64,000 bases of DNA. Origin: Bifidobacterium moraviense. Lineage in GTDB: Bacteria; Actinomycetota; Actinomycetes; Actinomycetales; Bifidobacteriaceae. The position numbers and the translations under genes were made by a program. The notes beneath the pieces are model-generated. The model had not been told where the DNA came from, did not search any database, and was given only the letters and a program-made list of their open reading frames with translations. The DNA is taken from contig NZ_JAAIIH010000004.1 of NCBI RefSeq assembly GCF_012932365.1, positions 1-64,000 on the forward strand, written 5' to 3'. Position 1 is the first letter of the stretch. Every line of letters begins with the position of its first letter. This document shows positions 1 to 8,673 of the stretch, in pieces.

Positions 1-160
1 AGGCCGAGCAGGACCCGGCCGTCGAACGCGCTAGACTCGTTGACAAGCCGCGCGGTTTCCTTCACTTTTTCAATCACACACCGAATGAAACCGCACGGCC
101 CTTACACACCAAAATCGGAAGAGCCGGAAAAGTTCTTGCAGCCCGGAGCGCGGGATGGCT

Positions 161-197
161 GAAAACGAGAAAGCCGGCCGCATGGAATGCGACCGGC
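161..197 (-). terminator. Terminator of tRNA-Asp
   Basis: Read on the minus strand just after the tRNA, two 11-nt arms (187-197 and 173-183, one G-U pair) form a GC-rich stem with a 3-nt loop, followed by TTTCTCGTTTTC. This is a typical intrinsic terminator for the tRNA transcript. Bases 1-160 hold no gene that I can support. Confidence 0.7.
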
Positions 198-202
198 TTC
201 GG

Positions 203-279
203 TGGCGACCCCGGCCGGACTTGAACCGGTGACCTCCGCCGTGACAGGGCGGCGCTCTAACCAACTGAGCTACGGGGCC
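203..279 (-). tRNA. tRNA-Asp (GTC)
   Basis: The reverse complement folds as a full cloverleaf: acceptor GGCCCCG pairs with CGGGGTC (one G-U), the D-loop holds AGTTGGTTAGA, the anticodon stem CCGCC/GGCGG encloses CTGTCAC with anticodon GTC, and the T-arm holds TTCAAGT. The CCA end is encoded, unlike the other three tRNA genes in this window. Confidence 0.95.
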
Positions 280-308
280 GTTGTGCCGTTTGGTGGGCAC
301 GAGTGGCT

Positions 309-314
309 ATATTA
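309..314 (-). promoter_or_regulatory. Probable -10 of the tRNA-Asp gene
   Basis: TAATAT on the minus strand lies 30 bp upstream of the tRNA 5' end in a locally AT-rich patch. No convincing -35 is visible, so this rests on the -10 match and position only. Confidence 0.35.
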
Positions 315-433
315 CACGTTTTCCCGAGACCGCACACCACGGCGTGTCGCGCCCGGCGACGGCGTGCGACCGACCGCGAGCATCCTCGGCACCATGCCGG
401 TGCCGCCGCGCGCAGGGTGCGCATCGGCATGCG

Positions 434-482
434 AAAGGGGTCGCCTCCGCATGTCCTGAAGACATGTCACGGAGACGGCCCC
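434..482 (-). terminator. Probable gpmA terminator
   Basis: A long imperfect hairpin (arms starting GGGG and ending CCCC, inner stem around GACATGTC) lies about 50 bp after the gpmA stop on the minus strand and is followed by TTTCG. It is the only termination-like structure between gpmA and tRNA-Asp. The rest of the 252-bp gap holds nothing I recognise. Confidence 0.5.
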
Positions 483-531
483 TATGGCATCAACGCCGAA
501 AGGCATCAGTCAGACTGAAGTCAGCACCGGC

Positions 532-1272
532 TCACTTCTGGCCCTGGGCGGCGACGGCGGCGGCACCGGCGGCGGCAGCCTCCGGGTCCAGGTACTCGCC
601 ACGCGGCTTGATCGGCTTGAAGTTCTCATCCAGCTCGTACAGCAGCGGGATGGCGGTGGGGATGTTGACCTTGGCGATCTCGTCCTCGGACAGGTTGTCC
701 AGCATCTTGACGATGGCGCGCAGCGAGTTGCCGTGGGCCGCGATCAGGACGGTCTTGCCGGCGCGGAGCTCCGGCTCGATGGCGGACTCGAAGTACGGCT
801 TCACGCGGTCGACCACGTTGGCCAGGCACTCGGCCTCCGGGACCGGATCGCCGGCGTAGCGCGGATCGTTGTTCTGCGCGTACTTGTCGTTCGGGTCGAT
901 CTCGGGCGGCGGGGTGGCGTAGGAGCGGCGCCACAGCATGAACTTCTCGTCGCCGTACTCCTCGCGGATCTCGGTCTTGTTCTTGCCCTGCAGAGCGCCG
1001 TAGTGACGCTCGTTGAGACGCCAGCTGCGCTCGACGGGGATCCACAGGCGATCCGCGGCGTCAAGGGCGATGTTGGCGGTGTTGATGGCGCGACGCAGCA
1101 GGGAGGTGAACACGATGTCCGGCAGGACGTTCTTCTCCTTGAGCAGCTCGCCGCCGCGCTTGGCTTCGGCTTCGCCCTGCTCGGTCAGCGGGACGTCCAC
1201 CCAGCCGGTGAACTGATTGGTCTTGTTCCATGCGCTCTGTCCGTGACGGAGCAGTACTAGTTTGTAAGTCAT
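532..1272 (-). CDS. gpmA: 2,3-bisphosphoglycerate-dependent phosphoglycerate mutase
   Basis: A cytosolic glycolytic enzyme that interconverts 3- and 2-phosphoglycerate through a phosphohistidine. The 246-aa product has the family length. Near the N terminus it shows [10 protein letters not shown], with the catalytic RHG histidine, then NLFTGW-like and ERHYG segments, and later AAHGNSLRA with the second active-site histidine. I placed the start at the ATG giving [11 protein letters not shown] because family homology begins there; an upstream extension is arginine-rich and unsupported. No Shine-Dalgarno is seen, but TAGACT sits 7 nt upstream, so the message is probably leaderless. In bifidobacteria the enzyme serves the lower glycolysis shared with the fructose-6-phosphate phosphoketolase route. 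Confidence 0.96.
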   Translation of the reverse strand: MTYKLVLLRHGQSAWNKTNQFTGWVDVPLTEQGEAEAKRGGELLKEKNVLPDIVFTSLLRRAINTANIALDAADRLWIPVERSWRLNERHYGALQGKNKTEIREEYGDEKFMLWRRSYATPPPEIDPNDKYAQNNDPRYAGDPVPEAECLANVVDRVKPYFESAIEPELRAGKTVLIAAHGNSLRAIVKMLDNLSEDEIAKVNIPTAIPLLYELDENFKPIKPRGEYLDPEAAAAGAAAVAAQGQK

Positions 1273-1279
1273 ACTTCGC

Positions 1280-1285
1280 AGTCTA
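1280..1285 (-). promoter_or_regulatory. -10 of a probable leaderless gpmA promoter
   Basis: TAGACT on the minus strand ends 7 nt before the gpmA ATG and there is no ribosome binding site. That spacing puts the expected transcription start at or next to the A of the start codon. Confidence 0.5.
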
Positions 1286-1378
1286 ACGCCGCCCACGGCC
1301 AAAATCGAGGGTCGATGACGCCGTCGCCTCACGTATCGGACACCGTGCGCGGCGACGACGCGAACGACGCCCGACGCC

Positions 1379-2596
1379 CTAGAGCCCCGGGACCGTCGCA
1401 ACCGCGCCGATCACCGCGACCGCCGCGAAGACCAGCGCGCTCAGCCCGCTCAGCGCCAGCGCCCCGCCGAAGTCGCGCCGGCGCACCGCGCGCACGAACG
1501 CGACGCCGACCGTCAGCAGCGCCGCGCCCGCAAGCCCGAGCAGCGCCACGGCGACGCTCGGCGGCACGGACGGCGAGCAGACGACCGATGCCACGGGTTC
1601 CGTGGAGCACGCCGCCGATCCGCCGGGGCACGGGGGCACGGACTGTGCCGCGCCGCATTCCAGTCCTGCCCAGCGGCGCAGCGATGCGCCCAGCGGCACG
1701 ACGGCCAGGACCGCGACCGGCAGCACGGCCACCGCATGGACGCCGATCAGCAGACGCCGCGCCCGGCGCTCCCCCAGCCGCACCGCGAGCGTGCGCTTGC
1801 CGTGGACGCGGTCGTCGTCCACGTCGCGCAGGTTGTTGACCATGAGCATCGCGCAGGCGAGCAGCCCGGAGACCACGGCGCCCGCAAGGCCGAGGAGCGT
1901 GACCTCCCCGGCGAGCGCAGACTCGGTGCCGAGCACCGCGGCGAGTCCGAAGAACAGGAAGACGCCGAGCTCGCCGAATCCCGCATAGCCGTAGGGATGC
2001 CGGCCTCCGGTGTAGGTCCAGCCGGCCAGCAGGCCGGCCGCGCCGATGAGCGGCAGCCACCATTGGCCGGAGACGGCCGTCGCGGCAAGACCCGCCGCGC
2101 AGGCGACGGCCGCGGCGAGACCCGCCGCCGCGAGCACCGCGCGGGGACGCACCAGTCCGGAGGCGGTGAGGCGCCGCGGTTTGCCGGTGCTCCGCTCGTC
2201 GGCCGTGCGCGCGGCGTCGGTACCGCGGATGCCGTCGGAGTAGTCGTTGGCGAAGTTGACCGCGATCTGGAGGAACAGGGCCACGGCCGCGCACAGCAGC
2301 GCGACCGGCCAGAAGCGCGAGACGAGCAGCTGATGGCGTGCCAGATCAGCTGCGCAGTACGCCGGCTGCGGATAGACTTCCGGGCATCCCGGCACCGCGC
2401 CGATCCGCGTCCATGCCGCGGCGGCGCCCACCGCCACGGGGGCGATGGAGGCCGGCAGCGTGCGCGGGCGGAGCCCGGTGATCCACAGGCGCAGCGGAGG
2501 GCGCGACGGCCCATCAGACGGCGCAGGCGCCGACATCACGGAGGATGCCGGCGCCTGCGGGGAGGACGCCTTGCGTTCGGCGGAAACGCGTTCCAT
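1379..2596 (-). CDS. menA: 1,4-dihydroxy-2-naphthoate polyprenyltransferase-like membrane protein (UbiA family)
   Basis: An integral membrane prenyltransferase of the UbiA/MenA type, which joins a polyprenyl diphosphate to an aromatic acid in menaquinone synthesis. After a variable N terminus the protein reads [19 protein letters not shown], typical of MenA starts. [14 protein letters not shown] carries the first Asp-rich prenyl-diphosphate/Mg site and [19 protein letters not shown] the second. Several hydrophobic helices follow. At 405 aa it is longer than usual MenA proteins, mainly through a Cys-containing insert near residue 50 and a Pro/Ser-rich insert near residue 310. The start is uncertain: I chose ATG at 2596, but an upstream GTG at 2608 or later Met codons are possible. 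No other men gene is in the window, so the true product cannot be stated. Confidence 0.8.
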   Translation of the reverse strand: MERVSAERKASSPQAPASSVMSAPAPSDGPSRPPLRLWITGLRPRTLPASIAPVAVGAAAAWTRIGAVPGCPEVYPQPAYCAADLARHQLLVSRFWPVALLCAAVALFLQIAVNFANDYSDGIRGTDAARTADERSTGKPRRLTASGLVRPRAVLAAAGLAAAVACAAGLAATAVSGQWWLPLIGAAGLLAGWTYTGGRHPYGYAGFGELGVFLFFGLAAVLGTESALAGEVTLLGLAGAVVSGLLACAMLMVNNLRDVDDDRVHGKRTLAVRLGERRARRLLIGVHAVAVLPVAVLAVVPLGASLRRWAGLECGAAQSVPPCPGGSAACSTEPVASVVCSPSVPPSVAVALLGLAGAALLTVGVAFVRAVRRRDFGGALALSGLSALVFAAVAVIGAVATVPGL

Positions 2597-2604
2597 CGCC
2601 GGAC

Positions 2605-2655
2605 TCACTGGGCCACCGATCTCACTGGGTCACCGGATTCACTGGGCGACGGGAC
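2605..2655. repeat. 17-bp tandem repeat, three copies
   Basis: TCACTGGG begins at 2605, 2622 and 2639, an exact 17-bp period, with diverging CACCGAT-like tails. The third copy supplies the TGA stop of the neighbouring minus-strand gene, so the array spans the junction between it and the menA-like gene. Confidence 0.8.
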
Positions 2656-3574
2656 CGTTCGGGTCGGTCGGGGTCTGCGGGGTTGCCGGAGCCTGCGGGG
2701 CGTACGGCTGCTGCGGCTGCTGAGCCACGGGAGCGGCAGGCGCGGGCTGCGAGGCCGGCGCGGCGGTGGCCGGCGCGACCGGCTGCTGCGGCGCGGTAGG
2801 CTGGGCGGCGGCGAACGGCTGGGCGAAGGCGGGGGCGGGAGCCGCGGCAGGCGCGCCGGCGGCGGCCTTCTTGGCGGCGAGATCATTGATGAACGCGATC
2901 GTCTCGCACAGCACCAACACGATGGCGGCGATCAGCACCAGCCACACGCCGATGCCGATGGAAGCCGAGGCGCCATAGTAGGACAGGTTGTGCTTCGCCG
3001 CCACCTCCTCGAGGTTGTTGGAGAAGTTCACCATATCGACGATCACCATCACGGCCATGACGGCGGACACGATCAGACCTGCCAGATACTTCCTGAACAC
3101 GTCGAGCACCACGGTCGCGACGGCAAGCACCAGGAAGATCCAGCCGTCGCTCTGCTGGAAGAGGCTGCTGATGCTCTGCGAGCCCACGATCGGGATGGAG
3201 AGCGTGGCGAGCGGCAGGAAACCGGCAATGAGCGTGAGCACGGCTGCCGCGGCGGCGGCCACGGTGACGTAGCTGAAGGTGCGGCCGCCCACGGCGACGG
3301 TCTTGCTCTCCAGCTTGCGCGACAGGTCCACGGCCTGGTTCTTGAGCTGGTCCACATCCACGGAGGTGGTGGGCTGTGCAGCCTGCTGCGGCGCGCCCTG
3401 CGGCTGCGCGGCGGCCGGCTGAGTCGGCTGCTGCTGGCCGTACTGCGGCTGCGCGGGCTGAGCAGCGGACTGCGGCGCCTGCTGGCCATAGGGCTGCTGC
3501 GCATACTGCGGGGTCTGCTGCGGCTGCTGCGGCTGCTGCGGGTTGACCGGGTTCGCGTTCGGATTCGGATCCAT
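2639..3574 (-). CDS. Pro/Gln-rich membrane protein of unknown function
   Basis: I do not recognise a named family. The 311-aa product has three parts. Residues 1-75 are rich in Pro, Gln and Ala with repeated PQQPQQ-like stretches and are probably disordered. Residues about 95-250 hold four or five hydrophobic segments separated by short polar loops, with a conserved-looking RKYLAGLIVSAVMAVMVI stretch. The C-terminal ~60 residues are again Ala/Pro/Gln-rich. This sandwich of low-complexity tails around a helix bundle is common in actinobacterial envelope proteins. The start ATG has AAGAGAGA upstream. It lies between the menA-like gene and the 105-aa repeat protein, all on the minus strand, but gaps and a hairpin suggest separate transcripts. 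Confidence 0.75.
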   Translation of the reverse strand: MDPNPNANPVNPQQPQQPQQTPQYAQQPYGQQAPQSAAQPAQPQYGQQQPTQPAAAQPQGAPQQAAQPTTSVDVDQLKNQAVDLSRKLESKTVAVGGRTFSYVTVAAAAAAVLTLIAGFLPLATLSIPIVGSQSISSLFQQSDGWIFLVLAVATVVLDVFRKYLAGLIVSAVMAVMVIVDMVNFSNNLEEVAAKHNLSYYGASASIGIGVWLVLIAAIVLVLCETIAFINDLAAKKAAAGAPAAAPAPAFAQPFAAAQPTAPQQPVAPATAAPASQPAPAAPVAQQPQQPYAPQAPATPQTPTDPNGPVAQ

Positions 3575-3683
3575 GTTCTCTCTTTTCCCTTGCGGAAGGG
3601 GAATGCCGGATCATCACGGCGTGGCCATGTCCCGCATCCCTTGGACACCACACATCATAGGAGTATGTCGCACCAAGACGCCA

Positions 3684-3717
3684 GAGGGACCCCGACGCAA
3701 CAGCATCGGGGTCCCTC
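3684..3717. terminator. Symmetric hairpin between two minus-strand genes
   Basis: Perfect 12-bp arms (3684-3695 and 3706-3717) enclose a 10-nt loop. It is placed to end the transcript of the 105-aa repeat protein gene. No T-run follows, so strength is unclear. Confidence 0.45.
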
Positions 3718-3783
3718 GTTCGCATGCGGGACGCGGACGGCCTGCGCCGCCGGCGTCCGTCGGTCATCGGTCACCGACCGCGG

Positions 3784-4101
3784 TCAGCGGTCGTCGTCGG
3801 CCGACTCCGATTCGTTCGAGCCGAACGCCACCTGCGCGGCGGAAGGCGACCAGCCAGAGAACATCGCCGCGGCGGCGGTCTCCAGCGTGGCCGTGGCCTT
3901 GCCGGAACGGCGCGGATCGTCGATCGCCGGCAGTTCCTCGTCCTTGTGTTCCGCCTGCGCGGCCAGCTCCTCGTCCGTCGGCTGAGGCTTGCCCTCCGCG
4001 GCGACCGGCGCGGTGAACGCCCACTGCGCGGCGGAAGGGGACCAGCCGGAGAACATCGCCGCGGCGGCCGTTTCCATGTTGGAGGGTTTCTTGGAGTCCA
4101 T
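3784..4101 (-). CDS. Small protein with a duplicated 20-residue motif
   Basis: The product of 105 aa is unrecognised. It has two nearly identical blocks near the ends, METAAAAMFSGWSPSAAQWA and LETAAAAMFSGWSPSAAQVA, joined by a charged linker rich in Glu, Asp and Lys. The C terminus is acidic (SESADDD). The copies are also nearly identical at DNA level (about 3839-3884 and 4030-4075), so the duplication is recent or kept homogeneous. There is no signal peptide or membrane segment, so it should be cytosolic unless handled by another route. The start ATG at 4101 was chosen over an upstream one because GGAGG lies 4 nt before it. Codon bias and the strong ribosome site support a real gene; its function is unknown. 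Confidence 0.75.
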   Translation of the reverse strand: MDSKKPSNMETAAAAMFSGWSPSAAQWAFTAPVAAEGKPQPTDEELAAQAEHKDEELPAIDDPRRSGKATATLETAAAAMFSGWSPSAAQVAFGSNESESADDDR

Positions 4102-4289
4102 GATTCCTCCCCACCTCATGCGGGGCGCCGGACCGTCGCACGATCGCGTCGGCCTCCGCCTCGCTGCCTATGAATTCAGCATAGGTCCGTGTTCCGTCGA
4201 CTCCGCCGCTCCCCTGCCCGAACGTGGTAGGACGGCGGCAGGGACGCATCGCGGCGCCGCGCCGCGACAGAACACGCATGAAACGCACG

Positions 4290-4316
4290 AAAAAGGGAGG
4301 GACCGCAGTCCCTCCC
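4290..4316 (-). terminator. lysS terminator
   Basis: On the minus strand, a perfect 9-bp stem (GGGAGGGAC/GTCCCTCCC) with a 4-nt loop is followed by TTTTT and lies about 35 bp after the lysS stop. This is a textbook intrinsic terminator. Confidence 0.85.
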
Positions 4317-4351
4317 CGAAGCCGAATGCGAACCGGCGCGAACCGCGCGAA

Positions 4352-6028
4352 TCAGGCCACGAGCGGCTTGACCAGCGGGAACGTGATGGTCTCGCGGATC
4401 GTGGCGCCGGTGAGCGCGATGAGCAGTCGGTCGATGCCCATGCCCATGCCGCCCGCCGGAGGCATGCCCACGCCGAGCGCCTCCAGGAAGTCCTCGTCGA
4501 TGTCGCACGCCTCCTCGTCGCCGGCCAGGGCGTCCTTGGCCTGCGCCACGAAGCGCTCGCGCTGCACCACGGGGTCGTTGAGCTCGGAGTAGCCGGTGGC
4601 CAGCTCGAAGCCGCGCACGTAGAGGTCCCACTTCTCCACCACGCCGGGCTTGGTGCGGTGGCCCTTGACCAGCGGGGAAGTCTCCACCGGGAAGTCGCGC
4701 ACGAAGGTCGGCTCATAGAGCTTGTCCTCGTAGAAGTGCTCCCACAGGTGCTCCACGAGCTTGCCATGGTTCTCCACGTCGTCGCGCTCCACGCCCAGCT
4801 TGTCGGCGATCTCGCCGAGGTGCTCCACGGAGGTGCCGGGGTTGTCCGGGCCGCCGTTGGGCACGATCTCCTCGCCGAGCGCCTCGGACAGGGAGCCGTA
4901 CATGCTCATGGTCTTCCACTCGCCGCCGAAGTCGTACTCGGTGCCGTCGAGCAGCGTGACCTTGTGCGAGCCGTACACGTCCATGGCGGTCTTCTGCACG
5001 AGCTCCTTGACGAGCTGGCCGATGGTGTCGTACGTGCCGTACGCCTGGTACGCCTCGACCATCGTGAACTCGGGGGCGTGCGTGGCGTCGACGCCCTCGT
5101 TGCGGAAGTCGCGGTTGATCTCGAACACGCGGTCGATGCCGCCCACGAGGCAGCGCTTGAGGAACAGCTCCGGCGCGATGCGCAGGTAGAGGTCCAGGTC
5201 GAACGCGTTCATGTGCGTGGTGAACGGACGGGCCGCGGCGCCGCCGTGCACGGTCTGCAGCATCGGGGTCTCGACCTCGAGGAAGTCGTGGCTGGCGAAG
5301 GTGTGGCGCAGCGAGGCGACGGCCTTGGAGCGGTTGCGCACCATGTTGCGGATCTTCTCGTCCGCGATCATGCCGATGTACGGCTTGCGGGTGCGGGTGT
5401 CCTCGTTGAGGTCCTTGTGCAGCGCGGGCAGCGGCTGCAGCGCCTTGGAGGCGATGGCCCATTCGGTGGCGAAGACGGACAGCTCGCCCGTCTTGGAGGA
5501 GATGACGCGGCCCTTGACGTACAGGTGGTCGCCCAGATCGACGAGCTGCTTGAACTGCTTGAGCGAGTCCGCGCCGATCTCCTTCTTGGAGATCATGCCC
5601 TGGATCTTGGTGCCGTCGCCGGCGGACAGCTGCACGAAGCACAGGCCGCCCGCGTTGCGCAGGAACAGCACGCGACCGGCGATGCCCACCATGTCCTCGG
5701 TCTCCTGGCCGGGCTCGAGCTTGCCGTCGTACCTGGCACGCACGGCCTCGATGGTGTCGGTCACGTCCAGATGCACCGGGTACGGGGCGATGCCCTCCTT
5801 GAGCATGATCGCGCGCTTGGCGACGCGCATCTGCACCTGCTCGGGGTGCGCGAGCGGGCCGAACTCCTTGTTGGACGGGTCCACGGCCTCCTCCAGCGTG
5901 GCGCCGTTCTCGATCCTCTCGCGGATCGCGGCGTCCTGACGCAGGAGCATCTCGGCGCGCTCGACCGTGGTCATGCGGGGAGCGGCGTTCTCTTCCTCAT
6001 TGGCTTGGGATTCTTGGGTTTCGCACAT
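4352..6028 (-). CDS. lysS: Lysyl-tRNA synthetase, class II
   Basis: Charges tRNA-Lys with lysine in the cytosol. The 558-aa protein has an N-terminal anticodon-binding OB fold (about residues 90-190, VGIAGRVLFLRNAGGLCFVQL) and a class II catalytic core. Motif 2 is seen in DRVFEINRDFRNEGVDATHAPEFTMVEAY-like sequence, and motif 3 lies near the end in GMGMGIDRLLIALTG. The start giving MCETQESQANEE was chosen because TACACT lies 8 nt upstream, which fits a leaderless message; the longer reading frame upstream has no support. It has its own promoter and terminator and is monocistronic. Confidence 0.97.
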   Translation of the reverse strand: MCETQESQANEEENAAPRMTTVERAEMLLRQDAAIRERIENGATLEEAVDPSNKEFGPLAHPEQVQMRVAKRAIMLKEGIAPYPVHLDVTDTIEAVRARYDGKLEPGQETEDMVGIAGRVLFLRNAGGLCFVQLSAGDGTKIQGMISKKEIGADSLKQFKQLVDLGDHLYVKGRVISSKTGELSVFATEWAIASKALQPLPALHKDLNEDTRTRKPYIGMIADEKIRNMVRNRSKAVASLRHTFASHDFLEVETPMLQTVHGGAAARPFTTHMNAFDLDLYLRIAPELFLKRCLVGGIDRVFEINRDFRNEGVDATHAPEFTMVEAYQAYGTYDTIGQLVKELVQKTAMDVYGSHKVTLLDGTEYDFGGEWKTMSMYGSLSEALGEEIVPNGGPDNPGTSVEHLGEIADKLGVERDDVENHGKLVEHLWEHFYEDKLYEPTFVRDFPVETSPLVKGHRTKPGVVEKWDLYVRGFELATGYSELNDPVVQRERFVAQAKDALAGDEEACDIDEDFLEALGVGMPPAGGMGMGIDRLLIALTGATIRETITFPLVKPLVA

Positions 6029-6036
6029 AAGGCCAC

Positions 6037-6042
6037 AGTGTA
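6037..6042 (-). promoter_or_regulatory. -10 of a probable leaderless lysS promoter
   Basis: TACACT on the minus strand ends 8 nt before the lysS ATG, with no Shine-Dalgarno between them. Confidence 0.45.
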
Positions 6043-6121
6043 GCGAGGTGCCGATACACGACCGCGACACGCCGAGTTTGCACCAGGCCGATCATGTTGT
6101 AAGCTAGCGGACGTTGCCAAA

Positions 6122-6195
<74 letters not shown>

Positions 6196-6202
6196 CAACT
6201 CA

Positions 6203-6235
6203 ACCGGATCGCTGATCTCAGCGGTCCGGTTTTTT
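6203..6235 (+). terminator. tRNA-Pro terminator
   Basis: A 13-bp stem with one G-U pair (arms 6203-6215 and about 6218-6230) is followed by a run of T residues. It ends the tRNA transcript. Confidence 0.9.
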
Positions 6236-6303
6236 CATATTCCGTCCGCCATGCCGCCGCATCCTTGCGCACCGCGAGCCTCCGGTGGGACGATGTCCGC
6301 GTG

Positions 6304-7023
6304 ATGACAAGCAGCTGGCACAGGGGCACGCCCGGCATCGATCCCGATTATCTGCAACGGCTCTCCCGCAAGACGAGGCGCAGCTGGCGCGCCGGAGCCG
6401 CGGTGCTCGCCGCCGCCGCGGTGCTGTGGGCGCCGCTGGTGGCCACGTCGCGTTCCATGACGGACGGCTGGGTCTCGACGCTCTTCACGGGCATCATGAC
6501 GGCCGCGCTGGCAGCATGCGCGCTGTGGGCATGGCATCGCGGCCGCCTCGACATCGACCACGCCGCCATCGCGAAGCGCAGCGCGCCCCGTGTCGTCTCG
6601 ATCCGCGGCGACGAGCTGGCGCGCATGCTGCGCGAGGCGGGCGTCTTCGATCTGCTCCGGCAGCCCGACTACATGGTCAGGGACTGGACCAGCGGCATCG
6701 TGAACGCCACGGCCACCGTGTTCGTCACCTGCGTCGTCTGGACGCCCCACCCCGAGCCCCGGCAGTTCACCGTCTACGCGCATCTGACGCCGCGGCGCGA
6801 GCAGCGCGACGACTGGCCGTCGATGCGCGTGGTCATGGAGCTGTACGGCGATATGGTCCGTCTGACCGCCTGCCCCGAGACGGTCTGCGCAGGCATCTAC
6901 GGATACCGCAGGGCCAAGCCGTACAAGGATCCGTCGCTGAGCTACGGCTCGGGCATCGTCGCGCCGCGCACCGACGTCGACTTCGGTCCCGAGAGCATGG
7001 GAGGCAGCCCGGTCGTGGCGTAG
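6304..7023 (+). CDS. Uncharacterised membrane protein with two N-terminal helices
   Basis: I do not recognise the family. After about 30 polar, basic residues there are two hydrophobic helices (AAVLAAAAVLWAPLV and about 20 residues later GIMTAALAACALWAW). The remaining ~160 residues are soluble and look like a cytosolic domain, with FDLLRQPDYMVRDWTSGI and YLFT-like beta segments that resemble a mixed alpha/beta fold. The start is uncertain: ATG at 6304 is used, but GTG at 6301 and ATG at 6265 are open alternatives and no clear ribosome site favours one. It stands alone between tRNA-Pro and the MFS gene. Confidence 0.6.
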   Translation: MTSSWHRGTPGIDPDYLQRLSRKTRRSWRAGAAVLAAAAVLWAPLVATSRSMTDGWVSTLFTGIMTAALAACALWAWHRGRLDIDHAAIAKRSAPRVVSIRGDELARMLREAGVFDLLRQPDYMVRDWTSGIVNATATVFVTCVVWTPHPEPRQFTVYAHLTPRREQRDDWPSMRVVMELYGDMVRLTACPETVCAGIYGYRRAKPYKDPSLSYGSGIVAPRTDVDFGPESMGGSPVVA

Positions 7024-7282
7024 CGCGGCACCATGCCGTCGTCCCGCGCCGTCGCCCGACCGTCGCCCACACCGTCCCCCGCACCGTCGGCATGTAGGCG
7101 CGCCACGCTATGCTGATTGCGCGCACCTAATAGTAAAATGGTTAAACATAATGCCGGCGGTGCGCGGGGCAGCCATCGCGCATGGCACGGGACCCGGAAA
7201 ACCGGGAACCCGGGAGATCGAACCACAACGCAACCACAGACGCAACCACAGAGGAACAACCACAGAGGAATCGGGAGCAAGC

Positions 7283-8470
7283 ATGAAGAAGAGCCTGCTG
7301 GCGCTGGCCGCCGGAGCGTTCATCCTCGGCGCCGCGGAATTCGTGATGATGGGCATCCTGCCGCAGGCCGCCGAGGCCACCGGCGTGGACATCCCCACCG
7401 CCGGACACTACATCTCCGCGTACGCGATCGGCGTGTGCATCGGCACGCTGATCCTGGTCTTCGGGCGCAAGGTGCCGCCGAAGAACCTCATCATCCTGTT
7501 CATGGCCATCGCGCTGGCGGGCAACCTGCTGAGCGCCGTGTCCCTCAACGCGCCCATGCTCATCGCCGCGCGCTTCATCTCCGGCCTGCCGCACGGCGCG
7601 TTCTTCGGCACCGCCACGCTCGTCGCCAAGACGCTGGCGGAGAAGGGCAAGGAGGCGCAGTCCGTGGCCGCCATGGTCACCGGCCAGACCGTGGCCAACA
7701 TGCTCGGCGTCCCCGCGGGCACGCTCATGGCGGAGTCGCTCTCGTGGCGTCTCGCGTTCGCGATCCTAGCCGCGTGGGCCGCGATGACGATCGTCCTGAC
7801 CATCGCGTGGATCCCGTACGTGGCACCGATCAAGGATGCGGGCATCGCCGGCCAGTTCCGTTTCCTCACCCGCAGCGGCCCGTGGGTGATCCTGGCCGCC
7901 GTGTTCACCGGCAACGCCGGCGTGTTCTGCTGGTGGAGCTACGTCTCCCCGTGGCTGCAGAAGACCGGCGGATGGAGCAGCGATCTGGTGCCGTTCCTCA
8001 TGATGCTCGCCGGATTCGGCATGGTGGTGGGCGGCCAGCTGGGAGGCAAGCTCACCGACGCGTGGCGCCCGGCAGGCACGGCGGCGCTCGGCCAGGCGTT
8101 CTCGATGCTCGGCCTGATCATGGTGCTGCTGGTGCCGGGCAACCGCGTCACCACGGCGGTGCTGACGTTCCTGATCGCGTTCGGCCTGTTCTTCATCTCC
8201 GCACCCCAGCAGCTGCTCATGACGCAGGCAGGCGTGGGCGGCGGCGAGCTCATCGCCGGCGCGGCCGTGCAGGTGGCGTTCAACTTCGGCAACGCGGTCG
8301 GCTCGATCGTGGGCGGCGCGATGCTCAACGCGTTCGCGATGGACTACCGTTTCACCGGACTCGGCGGCCTGCCGCTGGCGCTGCTGTCCGTGGGGCTGCT
8401 GACGTTCTACTCGTGGCGCTGCGAGACCGACACCGAGGCGGCGAAGCGTCTGCGCGAGGTGCGCGTCTGA
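7283..8470 (+). CDS. MFS transporter, AraJ-like efflux permease
   Basis: A 395-aa transporter with about 12 hydrophobic segments. Its start, LLALAAGAFILGAAEFVMMG, matches the drug/sugar-efflux branch of the major facilitator superfamily (AraJ, YdhP), which exports small molecules using the proton gradient. GLPHGAFFGTATLVAKTL and the loop between helices 2 and 3 fit that group. Substrate cannot be read from sequence. I chose the ATG at 7283 because the membrane domain begins at once and GGGAGCAAGC precedes it. Upstream, imperfect copies of AACCACAGACGCAACC lie at about 7221-7268 in the leader. The gene is probably monocistronic. Confidence 0.85.
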   Translation: MKKSLLALAAGAFILGAAEFVMMGILPQAAEATGVDIPTAGHYISAYAIGVCIGTLILVFGRKVPPKNLIILFMAIALAGNLLSAVSLNAPMLIAARFISGLPHGAFFGTATLVAKTLAEKGKEAQSVAAMVTGQTVANMLGVPAGTLMAESLSWRLAFAILAAWAAMTIVLTIAWIPYVAPIKDAGIAGQFRFLTRSGPWVILAAVFTGNAGVFCWWSYVSPWLQKTGGWSSDLVPFLMMLAGFGMVVGGQLGGKLTDAWRPAGTAALGQAFSMLGLIMVLLVPGNRVTTAVLTFLIAFGLFFISAPQQLLMTQAGVGGGELIAGAAVQVAFNFGNAVGSIVGGAMLNAFAMDYRFTGLGGLPLALLSVGLLTFYSWRCETDTEAAKRLREVRV

Positions 8471-8673
8471 CGATCGGCCCGACGACCGCGCGGCGCCATC
8501 GTGCGTGACGCCGTCGTGCGCAACAACGCCGCGCGCGGCGTCACTGTGCGCAACATCACAGGCGCCGCGCCGGCGCGCCACTCCCCCGACGCCCCGAGTC
8601 TGCCTAGACTGGCAAGCGGATCATTGCACATCCGTTTGCCGCGCGACGCTGCGGCCGGGCACGAGGAGGAGTC

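Noticed and set aside
1..160. Promoter-like TTGACA near base 40
   Set aside because: Spacing to any -10-like hexamer is poor and no gene starts downstream on the plus strand.
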